From contig BDGG01000022.1 in the NCBI GenBank assembly GCA_001949185.1, positions 1 through 64,000 on the forward strand: 64,000 nt of DNA, given 5' to 3'. Below are positions 23,801 to 34,080 of the stretch, in pieces. The notes under the pieces were generated by a model, which had not been told where the DNA came from, searched no databases, and saw only the letters and a program-made list of their open reading frames with translations. Numbering within the stretch: position 1 is the first letter of the stretch; the number at the start of each line of letters is the position of its first letter. Both the position numbers and the translations under genes were made by a program. The stretch comes from Ramazzottius varieornatus. Lineage: Eukaryota; Tardigrada; Eutardigrada; Parachela; Ramazzottiidae.

Positions 23801-25274
23801 AAGCTTCATATTGGGCTTTTACCCAACAAAGAACTGAAAAACTAGAAGCGAAACTGAAATGAAGATGCTTTTCCCCAAGTGGCGCACTTTCACAGCCAGT
23901 AACAGTGGGAAGGTGCGGCACTTGAGAAGAGAAATGTTGTGTGTAGTTTGTTTGTCGAGGTTGTAGGGTAAAGGTTAGCCGGTGCTTTGTTGCAGGTGTA
24001 TGAACGACGTACGGTACGATGGATACACCCTGCCGATGGACATAGAAGAGTCCAACATGAACGCGCGCATCCTGACGTCGGTCAACGTGACGGACGGCTG
24101 CCTATCAGAAGATCCCTGCAAAGGCTTCATCTGTCCCGACCCGATGGTCTGCGTCGACCTGTGGCGCATGGCCTCCTGCCAGTGTCCGCCCGGCTTCAAA
24201 AAGTCGGACGACGCCAACGACAAGGCCAACTGCGTCGACATTGACGAGTGTCGGGAAGACCCGGGAGTGTGCCGCAACGGCGGAACCTGCCAGAACTTTG
24301 TCAAGACCGACAAGCACGACCGATCGGCCGGCTATGTCTGTCTCTGTCCACAAGGCTATGTCGGCGTCAACTGCGCCGCTGCCATGAAGGAACAACGGCT
24401 GGGTGTCAGCTGGGGCGCGCTGGCCGCTCTCATCGTCTCCGCTATCATTCTCATGTGTAAGCTCCTCGGCCTTTTTGCTACGAAATTTCCCGTCAAGTCT
24501 GTGCCGAGCACGACCTTGATCGCTTATTTCGTAGAAAAAAGGCAGATAAAATCTACCGAACAACTGTCGGTCCCCGCGTTCCCCATGAATTATGTCTTAT
24601 CGGGTGTTTCTTTCCTTGCAGTGATGTTATGTGTCTTCATCATTTATAAACAACGCAGAAGAGCCTACGACGAGAAGATGGCGCTGACCATCGACCCGGA
24701 TGACGATATTCGGGAGAATATCGTGTCGTACCACGATGAGGGTGCCGGTGAAGAAGACATGCACGCTTACGACATTACACCCTTGAGGATACCTATCGGC
24801 CCGAAAGACTCGCCGTCCACCGTCGGCAGGAAACCCATGATTCCTTCCGAAGCTAAACCTTCGATGCAACGACCGCCTCGGACAAGTAAGTCGAAAACAC
24901 ATTCCTCCATGAAAAGATTCGGTGATTTCTCTTCTCTTGCAGAAGGCGCTGAAGTTGCAGTGGGCGATCTTCCTAACCTATTGCAACAACGGCTTTATGA
25001 AGCCGACAACGACCCGATGGCGCCACCGTACGACGAGCTACGGCTGTACGCTTATGAGGGTGGCGGCGACACGCCCATTGATCTCAGTGAAATTGAGGAT
25101 AACGAAGACGATGATATCAACTTTGATTACCTACAAAGTTGGGGTCCTCGTTTCGAGGTAATGTGGCCATTAGCTCCTCTCTGTCATCGGCAGACAAATG
25201 CAATGTTTGTGCTCATGTTATAGAAGCTGGCCAAGTTGTACACGGAGAAGCCGGCGGAAGACGAGGAGCTATGA
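8832..25274 (+). CDS. CadN: N-cadherin (invertebrate classical cadherin), complete, 29 exons
   Basis: CadN is a homophilic adhesion receptor for neurites and axon targeting that links to the actin cortex through catenins. Exons: 8832-9101, 9370-9718, 12594-13017, 13858-14174, 14345-14746, 14813-15063, 15293-15558, 15620-15849, 16181-16704, 16902-17243, 17307-17552, 17615-17891, 18040-18401, 18695-18937, 19005-19166, 19403-19552, 19616-19918, 20181-20310, 20383-20766, 20886-21187, 21451-21722, 22237-22571, 22793-23019, 23109-23477, 23546-23790, 23996-24456, 24622-24885, 24943-25157, 25224-25274. They sum to 8373 nt, giving 2790 aa. Order: signal peptide; about 15 cadherin repeats with calcium linkers (DVNDNAPKF, DVNDNKPVF, DENDNPPVF, DINDNPPKF); the primitive classical-cadherin region; EGF, LamG, EGF, LamG, EGF; one transmembrane helix (about 2595-2622); a catenin-binding tail (DDDIRENIVSYHDEGAGEED, APPYDELRLYAYEGGG, SWGPRFEKLAKLY). 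It tracks Drosophila CadN almost collinearly. Eleven introns carry family A foldbacks. Confidence 0.96.
9127..9186. repeat. Family D foldback, copy 1
   Basis: Inverted arms CCCATCAACTCGCGCA / TGCGCTGACTGATCTGGG lie in CadN intron 1. The sequence is related to the copy at 10036-10096. Confidence 0.5.
10036..10096. repeat. Family D foldback, copy 2
   Basis: Arms TCATCAACCCGCGCAC / GTGCGCGCTGGTTGACCTGG lie in CadN intron 2. It resembles 9127-9186 in both arms and loop. A lone family A arm (AAGTGGCGCACTGG) follows near 10110. Confidence 0.55.
11751..11912. repeat. Family A foldback repeat, two diverged hairpins
   Basis: Starts ACTCGGCAATTGGCGCA and ends TTGTCTACCGAGCT. The inner arms include GACGTGTGCCACTTGAGG and GAATATGCGTCACTTTT. 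It lies in CadN intron 2. Confidence 0.7.
13044..13157. repeat. Family A foldback repeat, one hairpin with intact termini
   Basis: Terminal repeats GCTCGGCAA and TTTGCCGAGC are both visible. Arms are CAGATGGCGCACCCTG / ACGTGCGCCACTGG with the typical CAGCCAATGACACTG loop. It lies in CadN intron 3. Confidence 0.85.
14204..14318. repeat. Family A foldback repeat, one hairpin
   Basis: Arms TTCCAAGTGGCGCATT / AAGTGCGCCACTCG, ending TTTGTTTACGGAGCT. It occupies about 115 of the 170 bp of CadN intron 4, leaving a residue of about 55 bp. Confidence 0.85.
15086..15213. repeat. Family E foldback, two tandem copies of about 52 bp
   Basis: Each unit runs from CACCTGCATACTGT to GGAGTATGCAGG(TG), with units near 15086-15138 and 15157-15211. 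They lie in CadN intron 6. The same arms recur at 42176-42378 inside an intron of the K+ channel gene. Confidence 0.75.
15936..16114. repeat. Family A foldback repeat, two hairpins, near-consensus
   Basis: Second unit is close to consensus: GACAAGATCGTTGCTAAGTG, then the GGCGCACGCTTTCAGTG arm, and CGTGCGCCACTTTGG to TTTGTTTGCCGAGG. It lies in CadN intron 8. Confidence 0.9.
16781..16893. repeat. Family A foldback repeat, one hairpin
   Basis: GGTAAACAAACTCAACAAGA at left and TCGTTTGCCGACC at right flank arms CAAGTGGCGCACGC / ACGTGCGCCGCTTG. It lies in CadN intron 9. Confidence 0.9.
17908..18012. repeat. Family A foldback repeat, one hairpin
   Basis: Arms TTCCAAGTGGCGCACC / AGCGTGCGCCACTTGGG. 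It fills most of the 148-bp CadN intron 12. Confidence 0.85.
18431..18613. repeat. Family A foldback repeat, two hairpins
   Basis: First hairpin is diverged (AAATGGAGCACGC / GGCGCGCCACGTG); the second is better (CCCAAGCGGCGCACTC / TATGCGCCACTTGGGG). It lies in CadN intron 13. Confidence 0.8.
19976..20152. repeat. Family A foldback repeat, two hairpins
   Basis: Units AAGTGGCGCACGTT / AACGTGCGCTAGTTTGG and CCAAGTGGCGCGAGGC / AAGTGCGCCACTTG. Left spacer is GGACAAGATCGTTCTC. It lies in CadN intron 17. Confidence 0.85.
21240..21425. repeat. Family A foldback repeat, two hairpins
   Basis: Units TCAGGTGGCGCACC / GCGTGCGCCACTTGGG and TCAAGTGGCGCACGTT / GCGTGCGCCACTCGG, separated by the spacer GTCGAGTTCGTTTG. 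It lies in CadN intron 20. Confidence 0.85.
22588..22700. repeat. Family A foldback repeat, one hairpin
   Basis: GGCCAACAAACTCGGCAAGA at left and TGTCGGTGTTGTTTGCC at right flank arms CAACTGGCGCACGT / AGTGTGCGCTACTCAG. It lies in CadN intron 22. Confidence 0.85.
23852..23960. repeat. Family A foldback repeat, one hairpin
   Basis: Arms CCCAAGTGGCGCACTTTC / GGAAGGTGCGGCACTTG, right end AGTTTGTTTGTCGAGG. It lies in CadN intron 25. Confidence 0.85.
24468..24543. repeat. Family B foldback, one hairpin
   Basis: Arms GCCTTTTTGCTACGAAATTT / TTATTTCGTAGAAAAAAGGC around a core CTGTGCCGAGCACGACC. Same family as 691-857. It forms nearly half of CadN intron 26, within the transmembrane-helix codons. Confidence 0.75.
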
Positions 25275-26020
25275 CAAAAGGCTGGCTGATAGGTGCTGCT
25301 GCTGGTTGCTGTACAGTCAGCCGGATACTGATACATTTGCCAAAGACTGTGTGGAGACTCCTTTTGTACCAAGATGGTTCTTTTTGCTCATATCTGCCAT
25401 AAGCTCGTTTGCCCGTACTCTTCTTTTCTTGAACGTGGCCTGCAGTAACGCTGGTGTTGCTGCCCCAGCCGCGACCAATCTTCTTTTGCATTTGAACATT
25501 TTTACTCCAATATTTTCTGGTTTGACCAAGTTGGGCGTTTTACTCGCTGTTATCTGTTGCTTTTGTTGTTTCATTGTTTTACAGCGTTTTCAGTTTTTTT
25601 TAGATCTCGTCGCAAGGTTTCGGTATGATAAACTTCGACATAATATGCACGGCATGCTATTCCTGTCTTCTTTCAACTGGTCAGATATTGCAGGCAAACC
25701 TAATGCGCCTGCTTGTTGATTTAGTGCGTTAATTTTCCATGAATTTAGACTTTAGCAAGTTCACATTTTTATTCCCACAGTGATTTTCAACGACAGCACA
25801 TGTATACGGGACAGACAATTGACACACTGGGTAATAACAGTTATCTTTGGAAACATATCAACCGACAAGTCAATCCAGCGGTATAACAGCGATGTAGCAA
25901 TGGAATAGTACGAGCAAGAAAACAATTTTATCAGCAAGAGTAAAAGGGGAATATTTGACAAGCTTACTTGCAAAAGGGGCTACTTGCGGGCACGTTGCCT
26001 GTTGGACCACCGACAGATGA
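25275..26020. other. Convergent intergenic space between CadN and the tubulin acetyltransferase
   Basis: The 3' ends of CadN (+) and the acetyltransferase (-) face each other across about 750 bp. The stretch must hold both 3' UTRs. No canonical AATAAA was confidently assigned, and the open frames show no domain. Confidence 0.6.
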
Positions 26021-28575
26021 TCACCACAGTTGAGTATGGGAGTAATGGAGGTTGGTACCACGAGTTGGACGGAGAGAGACGCGATCCGCGTTTTTGTCCA
26101 TGTTGTGACCCGCAGCGACGGTACCGGCATCCTTGGGCAGCCCGTGACCGTTGGCCACGTGACTGTTCTTGGGTCCGTTCTCGGTGGGTGATGGCTGCTG
26201 TTCGGCACCGTGGCTGCCGTTCGACCCACGACGCTCCTTCTCCTTGACTTCATCTCCCGGCCCATCCAGCTCACTGGTGCCGGTGAAAAACCTGACAGTC
26301 AAATCCACAAAATGAGTTGCAAGAAAGCTGACATCGGCCGCAACCGAGACCAAGGCAAGGAAACTGACCGAGATCGTTTTCGCAAGTGGCGCACGCTTCA
26401 AGCCATAAACACTGGAAGTGTGCGTCAGTTGGAGAATTCAATCTTGTCGAATTTATTGCCCAAGTGGCGCACGTCGTCAGCGCTTAAGACTCGGACCGCG
26501 CCACTTCGGAAAAGAACTTCATCAAGTCTGTCTGTCTAGGTCCTGATTAGAGTAAATTCATGGAGATGAAAAAGAAAGTTATAGATTTTTGGCATCGCGG
26601 TTGTTTGGTGTAAGGTTACCCGTTGTACGTTTTCTGGATTGGTCCAGCTGCCGTCTTGTCCTTCAGCACGGCACTGCCGGGGCTGTTGGGTCCTTCGAAG
26701 AAATCGGAGAAGACGACAAAATGCGACGGCTGGCGAACCACGTCGCTCAGGTCGAATTTGTGGCCAAAGAAGGACAGACACTTGGCCGACGGACGATCAA
26801 TGGCCATGTCTTTGGCTTGACAATGTTCTCGCTGCATTTAAACACCAGTATCCGTACTGTATTATCCGTCGTCATCGATCGTAGAAAGGTATCAAAAAGT
26901 TACTTCCGCGTCGAAAGAAATTTCGCTTCGGTCAGTTGTTAAGTGTTTTATATTCTGGGGATCTGTACCTTAAGCATGTAAGTGAAGAGCTTTGTGCCGT
27001 GTCCTTTACGTTGGTATTCATTTTCGACAAAGAAGTCCAGCAGACAAAGCGGCTCATATTGCTTCTCGTTGCCGGCAGAGTCTTTCAGCACCAACTTCTT
27101 GCGAGCCACCTTCAAGTAGCCGATCACTCCACCGCGGAATCTGTCAAGAACCAAACTGCATTCAGGCCTGAATTGGACCAAACTGTTATTATTAAACCTT
27201 TGGACTTACGAGTTGGCACTAGCGTCCTTCAGTATGTACAGTCGATGGTCGGAGTGGCGCAGCTTGTGGGAGTTGGTGATGGCACTCAACAATCCTTGAG
27301 ACTGAAAACAGTCAGATTATTGCCTACTCTCTTATTCTAACGATATATAGTGTGGACCCTTTCAGTGAAATAACATGGATGTCGGCGCTGTTCTAATGGA
27401 TTTTTCTTTGATACCAAATGGGGGATGTTCCGAAGAGGGGGTTAACGGATCAAAAAATGAGTTTAGTGCAATCAATAAAAAGACAAGCGCTGTTTCGGGA
27501 GGAAATGACTATCGTGATGACGGCTTACGTGCCCTTAAGCCGGTCTGTTCACCGTATATATCCCAGCCCGTAATACGATTGGCAACGGGATAGAATATTT
27601 AGGTCAAGTAAAAGCTATAATTACACTGTGCTGTAGCAGTACTTCCCCTTGTTGCGACCATGTCCCCTGATGATGTATGATTAAAGCCGGAAACGATTTG
27701 CCCGACTCGCCATGATCAAAATGGCAGCTGTCACTGTGTGGTCAAGAGATATATATTTCGCTGTGCTATCGATTGGTCAGCTTCTGTTTCTGCACTGAAG
27801 CTGCTTCCAAAACAGCTCGGATTACCGGCAATGATGGCGGACAGTCGCTGTGCATAATCAGCCTAATCAACGGCTATTGCACTTCATTCCCTGTGGGCAA
27901 TTGGAGCTAGGAGCCGTAAAGACCCGTTTGAACCCGACGGCGGTTTATTCGAATTGGAGTGCCTGCGTGTCTATGGCGAATATTTGGAGCGTGAGATATG
28001 GAAGGATCACCTACACCTGCAGGAAGCTCTGACTCATTCGGCTCATTTGATTCATGGAGAGCTTTGGTATTGTTCATTGAGGTGATCCATGGCTGTGTCA
28101 TGCGTAATTGACAGGAAAAAAAGTAGGGCAGGTGAAGAGACTACTACTTTATGTTGCCGCTGAGTTGATGCGGGCGTAGTGCGATGGGAAAACAAGGATG
28201 AAGTGGACTTACTTGGGCTGAAGCCTCGCCAATGCGGTCAATGATGGTGCAGACTTGTTGACGCATGAATTCCCTATAGAAATAAGACCAAAGGAGATCA
28301 AGAACCAATTGAAAAGTTTTCTTATCAAGCTTGAGCGTGTACAGTATGGGACTGATGGATGAACAAACTGGTCAAGACAGTCTTTCTCAAGTGGCACACG
28401 CTTTCAGCTCAGTACACTGAAAAGCTGCGTCACGATATTGTTCACTTCGTTTGCCGAGTTGCCATTTTTCTTACCGGCCTCCTCCGACGGAGGTGTTCTT
28501 CCAGAAGTCGGCCGAGGCATCCAAAACCGTGATGTCTTCCGGCAGGACGTGATTGATGTTGAATCCGCAGTCCAT
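26021..28575 (-). CDS. ATAT1: Alpha-tubulin N-acetyltransferase (MEC-17/ATAT1 family)
   Basis: This enzyme acetylates Lys40 of alpha-tubulin in the microtubule lumen using acetyl-CoA. Exons in transcript order 28475-28575, 28213-28273, 27210-27301, 26969-27140, 26620-26831 and 26021-26291 join in phase (909 nt, 302 aa). The catalytic domain covers about residues 1-215. It starts with NHVLPEDITVLDASADFW and IIDRIGEASAQ. The core strand is LYILKDASANS, then GGVIGYLKVARKKLVL. The acetyl-CoA loop is CLLDFFVENEYQRKGHG, with the QRxGHG phosphate-binding motif. AIDRPSAKCLSFF carries the Asp-Arg pair essential in MEC-17, and FVVFSDFFEG closes the fold. The C-terminal about 90 residues are hydrophilic and low-complexity (Gly/Asn/Lys-rich), as in other family members. 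Two introns hold family A foldbacks. Confidence 0.95.
26351..26538. repeat. Family A foldback repeat, two hairpins
   Basis: Units CAAGTGGCGCACGCTTC / AGTGTGCGTCAGTTGG and CCAAGTGGCGCACGTC / ACCGCGCCACTTCGG. It lies in the last intron (26292-26619) of the tubulin acetyltransferase gene. Confidence 0.85.
28357..28458. repeat. Family A foldback repeat, one decayed hairpin
   Basis: Left arm CTCAAGTGGCACACGCTTTC is good; the right arm is shortened (AGCTGCGTCACGA). The end CGTTTGCCGAG is intact. It lies in acetyltransferase intron 28274-28474. Confidence 0.75.
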
Positions 28576-30203
28576 GGCTAAGGAAGAGTGGAACGAGGAA
28601 GTGGAAATGGTCACTGGTCAGCGCGAAATAGAAGGTGGGAAAGAACCTTCCGTCTTGGTAGCAGCGCACTGGAAGATCGGTTGGCTGGCGATGAAAGGAC
28701 TGGTCAGTCAGTGTTGACTTGACAGGGGAAATATTATCGCTGGCAGCTGTCAACAGGGGAACAGGGAAGATAGCACTGAACCGTCGCAACGGAGCATGTG
28801 CCACTGTTTGTAGGCAGCGGAAAACGGGATAGCTACGGAGTGTGCTGTATACTCCCGACATCAGATAAACGGTGAGAAGGAGTGTGCCAGTGTTCTATGC
28901 ACTTTTCCTTGATAGCCATAAATGTCTGTGTACGTATCGGATACGTAGCAAATGTGGGTTTATCGCCGGCCAAAATGTTAGTACGACCCATTGTATGCAA
29001 CGACTGCCGCTGCAACTGAGGGGAGAATAGCCAAGTAGCCGATAAATCTCTGCTGCTCCTTGTGGTGTGTCAATGATGGGAAAAAGAGAAGCAGGGCTGA
29101 GACCACCAATCCTACCATCGATGTGTACGTCCTTTCGGTACTAGTATTGATAGAGTACTTAGCAGAAGAAAGAAGGTTCAAGGTACTAAAACTGGACAGG
29201 AGCCAGCCGCAGCGGCGTTAGTGTCCACGTCGACAATCGTAGGGAAAAAACAACAGATAGCTTCTGCCCGATTCCTGGCCTAGGCGCTTCAGTCTTTCTT
29301 TTACGGCCACATACCAGCTGTCTACTTTGTTCCACCTTAATTTCGCAACCAGAAATAATTGGCGATCGTCATGAAGAGAGAACACGACAGTTGTCTCCCA
29401 CTGGGGTCGCCGCTTTTGTTAGATTGATAGATGAACAAGATCGTTTTTTGTTTAGCGTCGGTGATAGCCATTCAGCTTCGGACGATGAGTGACTAACTTA
29501 GCTACCATACTTCTTCAGCACAGCGTAGGATCTATATATATATATATGAAAGAAAATCTATTGTGCGGGAACCGATGCTTTCTTCCAGGAGGAAAAAAGA
29601 GGAGGTGAAAAAGGGGGTGGCGCTCGCTGAACCTTGTTCCTTCAACTGTCGATCGCTAGTCTTCCCCTTTCTGATCCTCCACCCAATGTTCGATCGGCAG
29701 CTCCAAGGATAAAGAAGCACTGCCTGCTTAGACGGATCTCGACACCTTTCTCATACTTTGCCTTTCCCGTTTCAACTTGTGACTACATATGATAGCAAGG
29801 TGGGGCGTCTGTTGACGCCTAATCATTAAAGGTCGAAACAGAGCCAGCTATCAGATAGGTCCATGGATGTTGCTACTTCATTTGATACCTGGTTCGTCGT
29901 GCCAAACATCGGCACAACTACACCGCCTTATACTGTGTCATCTTCTTTGTACACAAATCAAAAGAACTGCAAAAAAGGCCCGTCCGAAATGCACACAATT
30001 TGGAGGATGGCAAACCGGGCTGACGACATGGACCGACAAATGGGTTACATCATTTTCTGCAAAAATGGCTCTAATCTGACAGAGCTTCTTGCAAGTATAT
30101 CCTTGCAGGACATCACTGGGTTCCTGGGGGAAATATATCAGCAAAACGATATAATCAAGACTGCTGGGCAAGCGTAGAGAGGATGACCAAGGTTGAAATA
30201 GGC
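28576..30203. other. Intergenic region, no convincing gene
   Basis: It lies upstream of the acetyltransferase and downstream of the peroxidase (both minus strand). A plus-strand frame at 29863-30177 (104 codons) and a hydrophobic minus-strand frame near 29000-29115 have no recognisable domain. A short (TA)n run is at about 29531-29547. Confidence 0.5.
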
Positions 30204-33200
30204 TTACGTTGGCGATTCAGCTTCCAGGACGCGGGCTTGAAGCTTGTCAATGGGTGAATTCAGACACATGATGGACGCCAGCGACACTCGCCGTATTTCT
30301 GTCAGTTGCTCTGTGACAAATGACACCATGTAGGCCAACTTGAGCATGAAGTATATTCACGGACGTAGAGGACTTGCAAAAGCCAACCTGGGGTCAAGAC
30401 GTTATCGTTTTCGTAAAAGAATCGATCGCCCATCTTCAATCGACGAAACTGCTCTGTTAAGACGCAGGCAAAGGTGGGGCCACAGAGCCCTTCGTTGTTG
30501 ACCGGCTTCTCGGATATCCCACCAGCGTAAAAATCCTGCGTAATAACGAGAGCAAAATTCTTCCATCCACATACAAAAGAATGAAGCAACGTTTAACTGA
30601 AATTCGCTGCACTCACCGTGTCGTCGATGTGACTGTAGACGGAGGTCAGGCTGGCGGCGTTCTGGGCTGAAGTGGCTCGCTGGAGGTCGCTGACGTCATT
30701 GATAGGCGGCAGCCCGCATAGCTTCCTCATCTGTGGGTAGGTTGGAAGACCGTGGTCGCGACCCCGCTGAATGTTGACAGCTAGCTGGTCAAAACCCATT
30801 GGTTTGTCCATTGCCTTGTACATCTGGTTCTGGAAGACGAAAGAGAAGTCCGCGTCAAACTGCTGTGCACGCTTCCTGGCCATGCCGGCTATCAGCTTGT
30901 CCAGCACACCTTCCTTGTACCTGTCCATGGGACAAAAAGCTCTGTACTGAAGCTTTGGACGTATCAACAAGGTTAACGTGGGAGCTTGGCCAACATGATC
31001 GATATAACTGCTTCACAAGTGGCGCACGCTCTCAGCCCCTCACTTCGAAAGCGTGCCTCACTTGGGAAGACAAAAAAAGCACGATCATTTTCTCAACTGG
31101 CGCATGCTTGCGGTTAGTAGCCCTGTGAATGTGCGTCACTTGGCAAAAGAAACCCCCTTGAGTTTGCTTGCGAGGCTTCCACGTATCGAACAAAAGTTTC
31201 ATTTGCACACCACATGTTAGGGTTGAAGAAATGCAAGAAGAAAGGAGTCTCGGTGCCGTTGTCCATCAAGAGCGGCAGTTCGTTGCCGCTGAGAGTATGT
31301 AGACGAAAAGCCGCCGCCGCAAATTCAACCATGACCGTTGCATCAACATCGGAGCCATAACTGTTGGCAAAGCCGTTCTCCTTCAGAGCCAGTCCGTTGC
31401 GTGGGTCGTTATAAATCTTCTTGCCGAGAATGAGCGGCAATAACTCCTTGAAGGCCATGTGTTGCAGCATGGCACTGACGATCTTGCGGGTTACTTGGAA
31501 GGCCATCTCGTCTGTTGGACCAGCCGGTGATCGGTCGACCAGGAACTTGGCAATACGGTTGTGCTCACGGAGGAAGAGGCTGTGGAGAGCTACCAGACCG
31601 GTGTGTAAGTTTATGCGCACGTCGCCGGCGTCGACGCAAGGCTTGTCAGCCGAAGGTGCAACGCAGGATAGGGCGTTGGCTCCACCAGGTACCATCACCA
31701 CATCCTGCTTCTTCATCAGCGGCGACTCGTTGATTCTCATCATACCGCGCCATCCCGATCTCAACCTGCAAATAATAATAATCATTATAATTATTGTTGT
31801 TATAGTTATTATTATTGTTACTTTATAATTATTACTGCTATTATTATAATTCTAATTATTCGACCTGATGGCTGATTAGATATCACGACTTCAGGAAAAC
31901 CAACAGCAACCAACTACACGAATGAGAAGATTGCACGAGCCGCCACCGACCGTTTTGCGTCCTTGTCGCTATTGCCATATATGTGAGAGGCATCGATGTA
32001 CGCAGCTACGCCATTGACAGGAACTCGGGCTTCTATAACAGGAAGATTGGACGTCTGTAACAGCCTTCTTTTCCTTCAGTTGCCCGAGGCATATGTAAGG
32101 ATGAACATACTCAGTGCACAGCCTGTAACAGGTGCCGGCTTGGAACGAGTAAACTCCATGCAGGTGATGTTGAGCCGGCCGAAAACTCGATCGTTGGCCG
32201 GGATGGAGATGGGGAAGCATGACGGATGCAGCGGACAGTTAGGGCTCGTATTGGCATTTGGAAGGCAGCATTGCACCGTCACAGAGTTACCTGTGTGTTC
32301 CAATCAATATCAGAAATGCTTTTCCGCTCTAATCAGATGTTCAAAATATCAGTCGTACTTGAATTATTTGGATCAGGAACTTTTTCCACCAGAGCTGCAA
32401 GCAAGGCCCCGCTGTAGTACTTATTGAGTGCAGCAGTTATTAAGGCCATAAGAGAGGACGACGTACTGTTGGAGATATCGTGAGCGATGAACTGTGCGAA
32501 CTGGACCAGCATGAAAGTGGTGTCTGGGCTTTGGGCATCCTTGTTCCTGGACAGCGCCGTACTGACTTGACGAGCTGATGGCAGTGTAACAGGGCGGGAT
32601 GGCTTGGAGGTGACGGAAAGGTGGCGAGGTGCCGATATGCCATCCTGGTATGCCGCCTTGCCCATTCGAGCTTGCGGGTAATTGGCTGAAGCCCATAAGG
32701 AGCGCTGTAGGTTGTTGCAGCTTCCATCCAGCGTGCGGAATGGCCAAGCACTGTTGCACTTGGCCTTCTTCTCCAGAAGGCATTGTGTTGCTGTTGCAGC
32801 AATAGCAACGGGTTCGTCATTGGAGCTGGGTAAGGCAGAGTGACCTTGGTCGATGAGTGCCGCAACATCCTCGTTTCTGCAAGAGGTGGGAATTAGGCAC
32901 CACCCCAGACAAAGCATAGAAAGAGGGTTTAGAATATCTTCTCTGCTGCAGAAGGTAGCAGTTGCCATCTTACAAGAAGTGATCGGATAGTCTGCGGGCC
33001 GCGTTCTCGCTTTGGTAAGCGTACTGCACTTCCGGGTCGTACTCGCCCACCGTCCAAGTCAGAGCTGACCGTCTGTTTGGGTCTGCTTCCACAGCTGCAA
33101 AACCAGTGGTTATCGGACGGGCAAAACTCCGCTGATGTTTTTATACGATTTGTTTCTGGCACTATAAGTCAGTCAACAGCTTGAAATAAGGCGATTTGCA

Positions 33201-33431
33201 CATACCACACTGTGGCGCTCTGTTGAGAGCAATTAGGCGTAGGAAGTCCTCCCTTCCACTCTGCAGTGCAGAAGGCAGCCAGCTCCATAGGCGCCGCCCG
33301 TCAATCGTCGACGAAAGGACGGTGGCCGGCTCCGCAGCGACTAACGAAAAGGTGGATATTTCTCGCCCCTGCACGATATATCCCAAAGTCGCCAGCTGAA
33401 AGATCAAAGCAAAAGACGTAGCCAACATCAT
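30204..33431 (-). CDS. Animal haem peroxidase (secreted, chorion-peroxidase/peroxinectin-like)
   Basis: Haem peroxidases of this superfamily use H2O2 to oxidise substrates in matrix cross-linking or immunity. Nine exons join in phase: 33206-33431, 32974-33094, 32359-32876, 32111-32290, 31951-32032, 31183-31765, 30617-30946, 30388-30535 and 30204-30310 (2295 nt, 764 aa). The start is the first of two adjacent ATGs, giving a signal-peptide-like N-terminus. Family landmarks in order: [34 protein letters not shown] (distal His and Ca-binding Asp), [70 protein letters not shown] (proximal His region), [17 protein letters not shown] and [19 protein letters not shown]. The distal segment reads AQFIAHD rather than the usual GQFxDHD, and the proximal segment is R-x-H rather than RxGH. 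The final codons overlap a possible donor (AAC|GTAAGC), so an extra 3' exon cannot be excluded. Confidence 0.92.
30985..31177. repeat. Family A foldback repeat, two hairpins
   Basis: Units CAAGTGGCGCACGCTCTC / AAGCGTGCCTCACTTGGG and CAACTGGCGCATGC / AATGTGCGTCACTTGG, ending GTTTGCTTGCGAGG. It fills most of peroxidase intron 30947-31182. Confidence 0.85.
31768..31865. repeat. AT-rich trinucleotide-type microsatellite
   Basis: An impure (ATT/AAT)n tract in a peroxidase intron (31766-31950). Confidence 0.7.
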
Positions 33432-34080
33432 GGCCAACAAGACAAAGCAGAGAAAAATATAATAATTCAGAAATATCTGATTCAAAGCAGGCTGTGGTGA
33501 TTACCTACCGCATGCGACTCATATATCCGCCAAGCATCAAGAGCGGAACCTGGAAGCGCACTGCAGAGTTTCGGGTGGAGCCGACGTCATAACCGGCCGG
33601 ATAAGTGGTGAGCGTCGACAACGCCATACAGAAAGCTGACGAGCTAGCACTCTCTTAGCTATCTGCGTCAACCATAACCACCTGGACCTCTCCTCTGCAT
33701 GGGGGTACTTGAAAATCTCGCCATATAGTACCGAAGAGGCTGTAGCCGCCCAACGAGCGTTAGTAAATTGACAGCGGAATTCCGACTGGGTTCGGTGCGA
33801 ACCCTCCAAGGTCGTTACTTCCAAGGAGTAGAGGAAGCCCTACTTTTTGTTTTGATTTCAACAAGTCTGAACATTTTCCAATTTCAATTTTTATTTTGAT
33901 TTTCGCTCGTACGTACGTACAATATTGTACGCCTCGGTACGAGGACCTGAAGAAGTTCAAACAGTCACAAAACAACAACGGGGTTTGTTCAGTCGCTGTC
34001 AACCACGGAAAGGACAGACGGAACACTGAGCAATCGACCGACGTACGCTGATCTTCGACCAGGTAAACTGCGCAGCAGTT
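33432..34080. other. Upstream region of the peroxidase gene
   Basis: About 650 bp between the peroxidase start and the stop of the next minus-strand gene. The open frame 33537-33824 shows no domain. A palindromic CGTACGTACGTAC tract sits at about 33908-33920. No TATA box assigned. Confidence 0.5.

Noticed and set aside
29863-30177. 104-codon plus-strand open frame.
   Set aside because: No domain, no splice partners, and it lies in the 3' flank of the peroxidase; kept only as a note in the intergenic entry.
30204-30215. Splice donor AAC|GTAAGC overlapping the peroxidase stop codon, suggesting one more exon.
   Set aside because: The exon already ends just after the conserved C-terminal [14 protein letters not shown] helix, and no downstream exon with homology was seen; the possibility is noted in the gene entry.
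31951-32056. Longer peroxidase exon starting at 32054 (acceptor TTACAG).
   Set aside because: It is out of phase with the upstream donor at 32110; the acceptor TTATAG ending at 32033 closes the frame and gives the expected family sequence.
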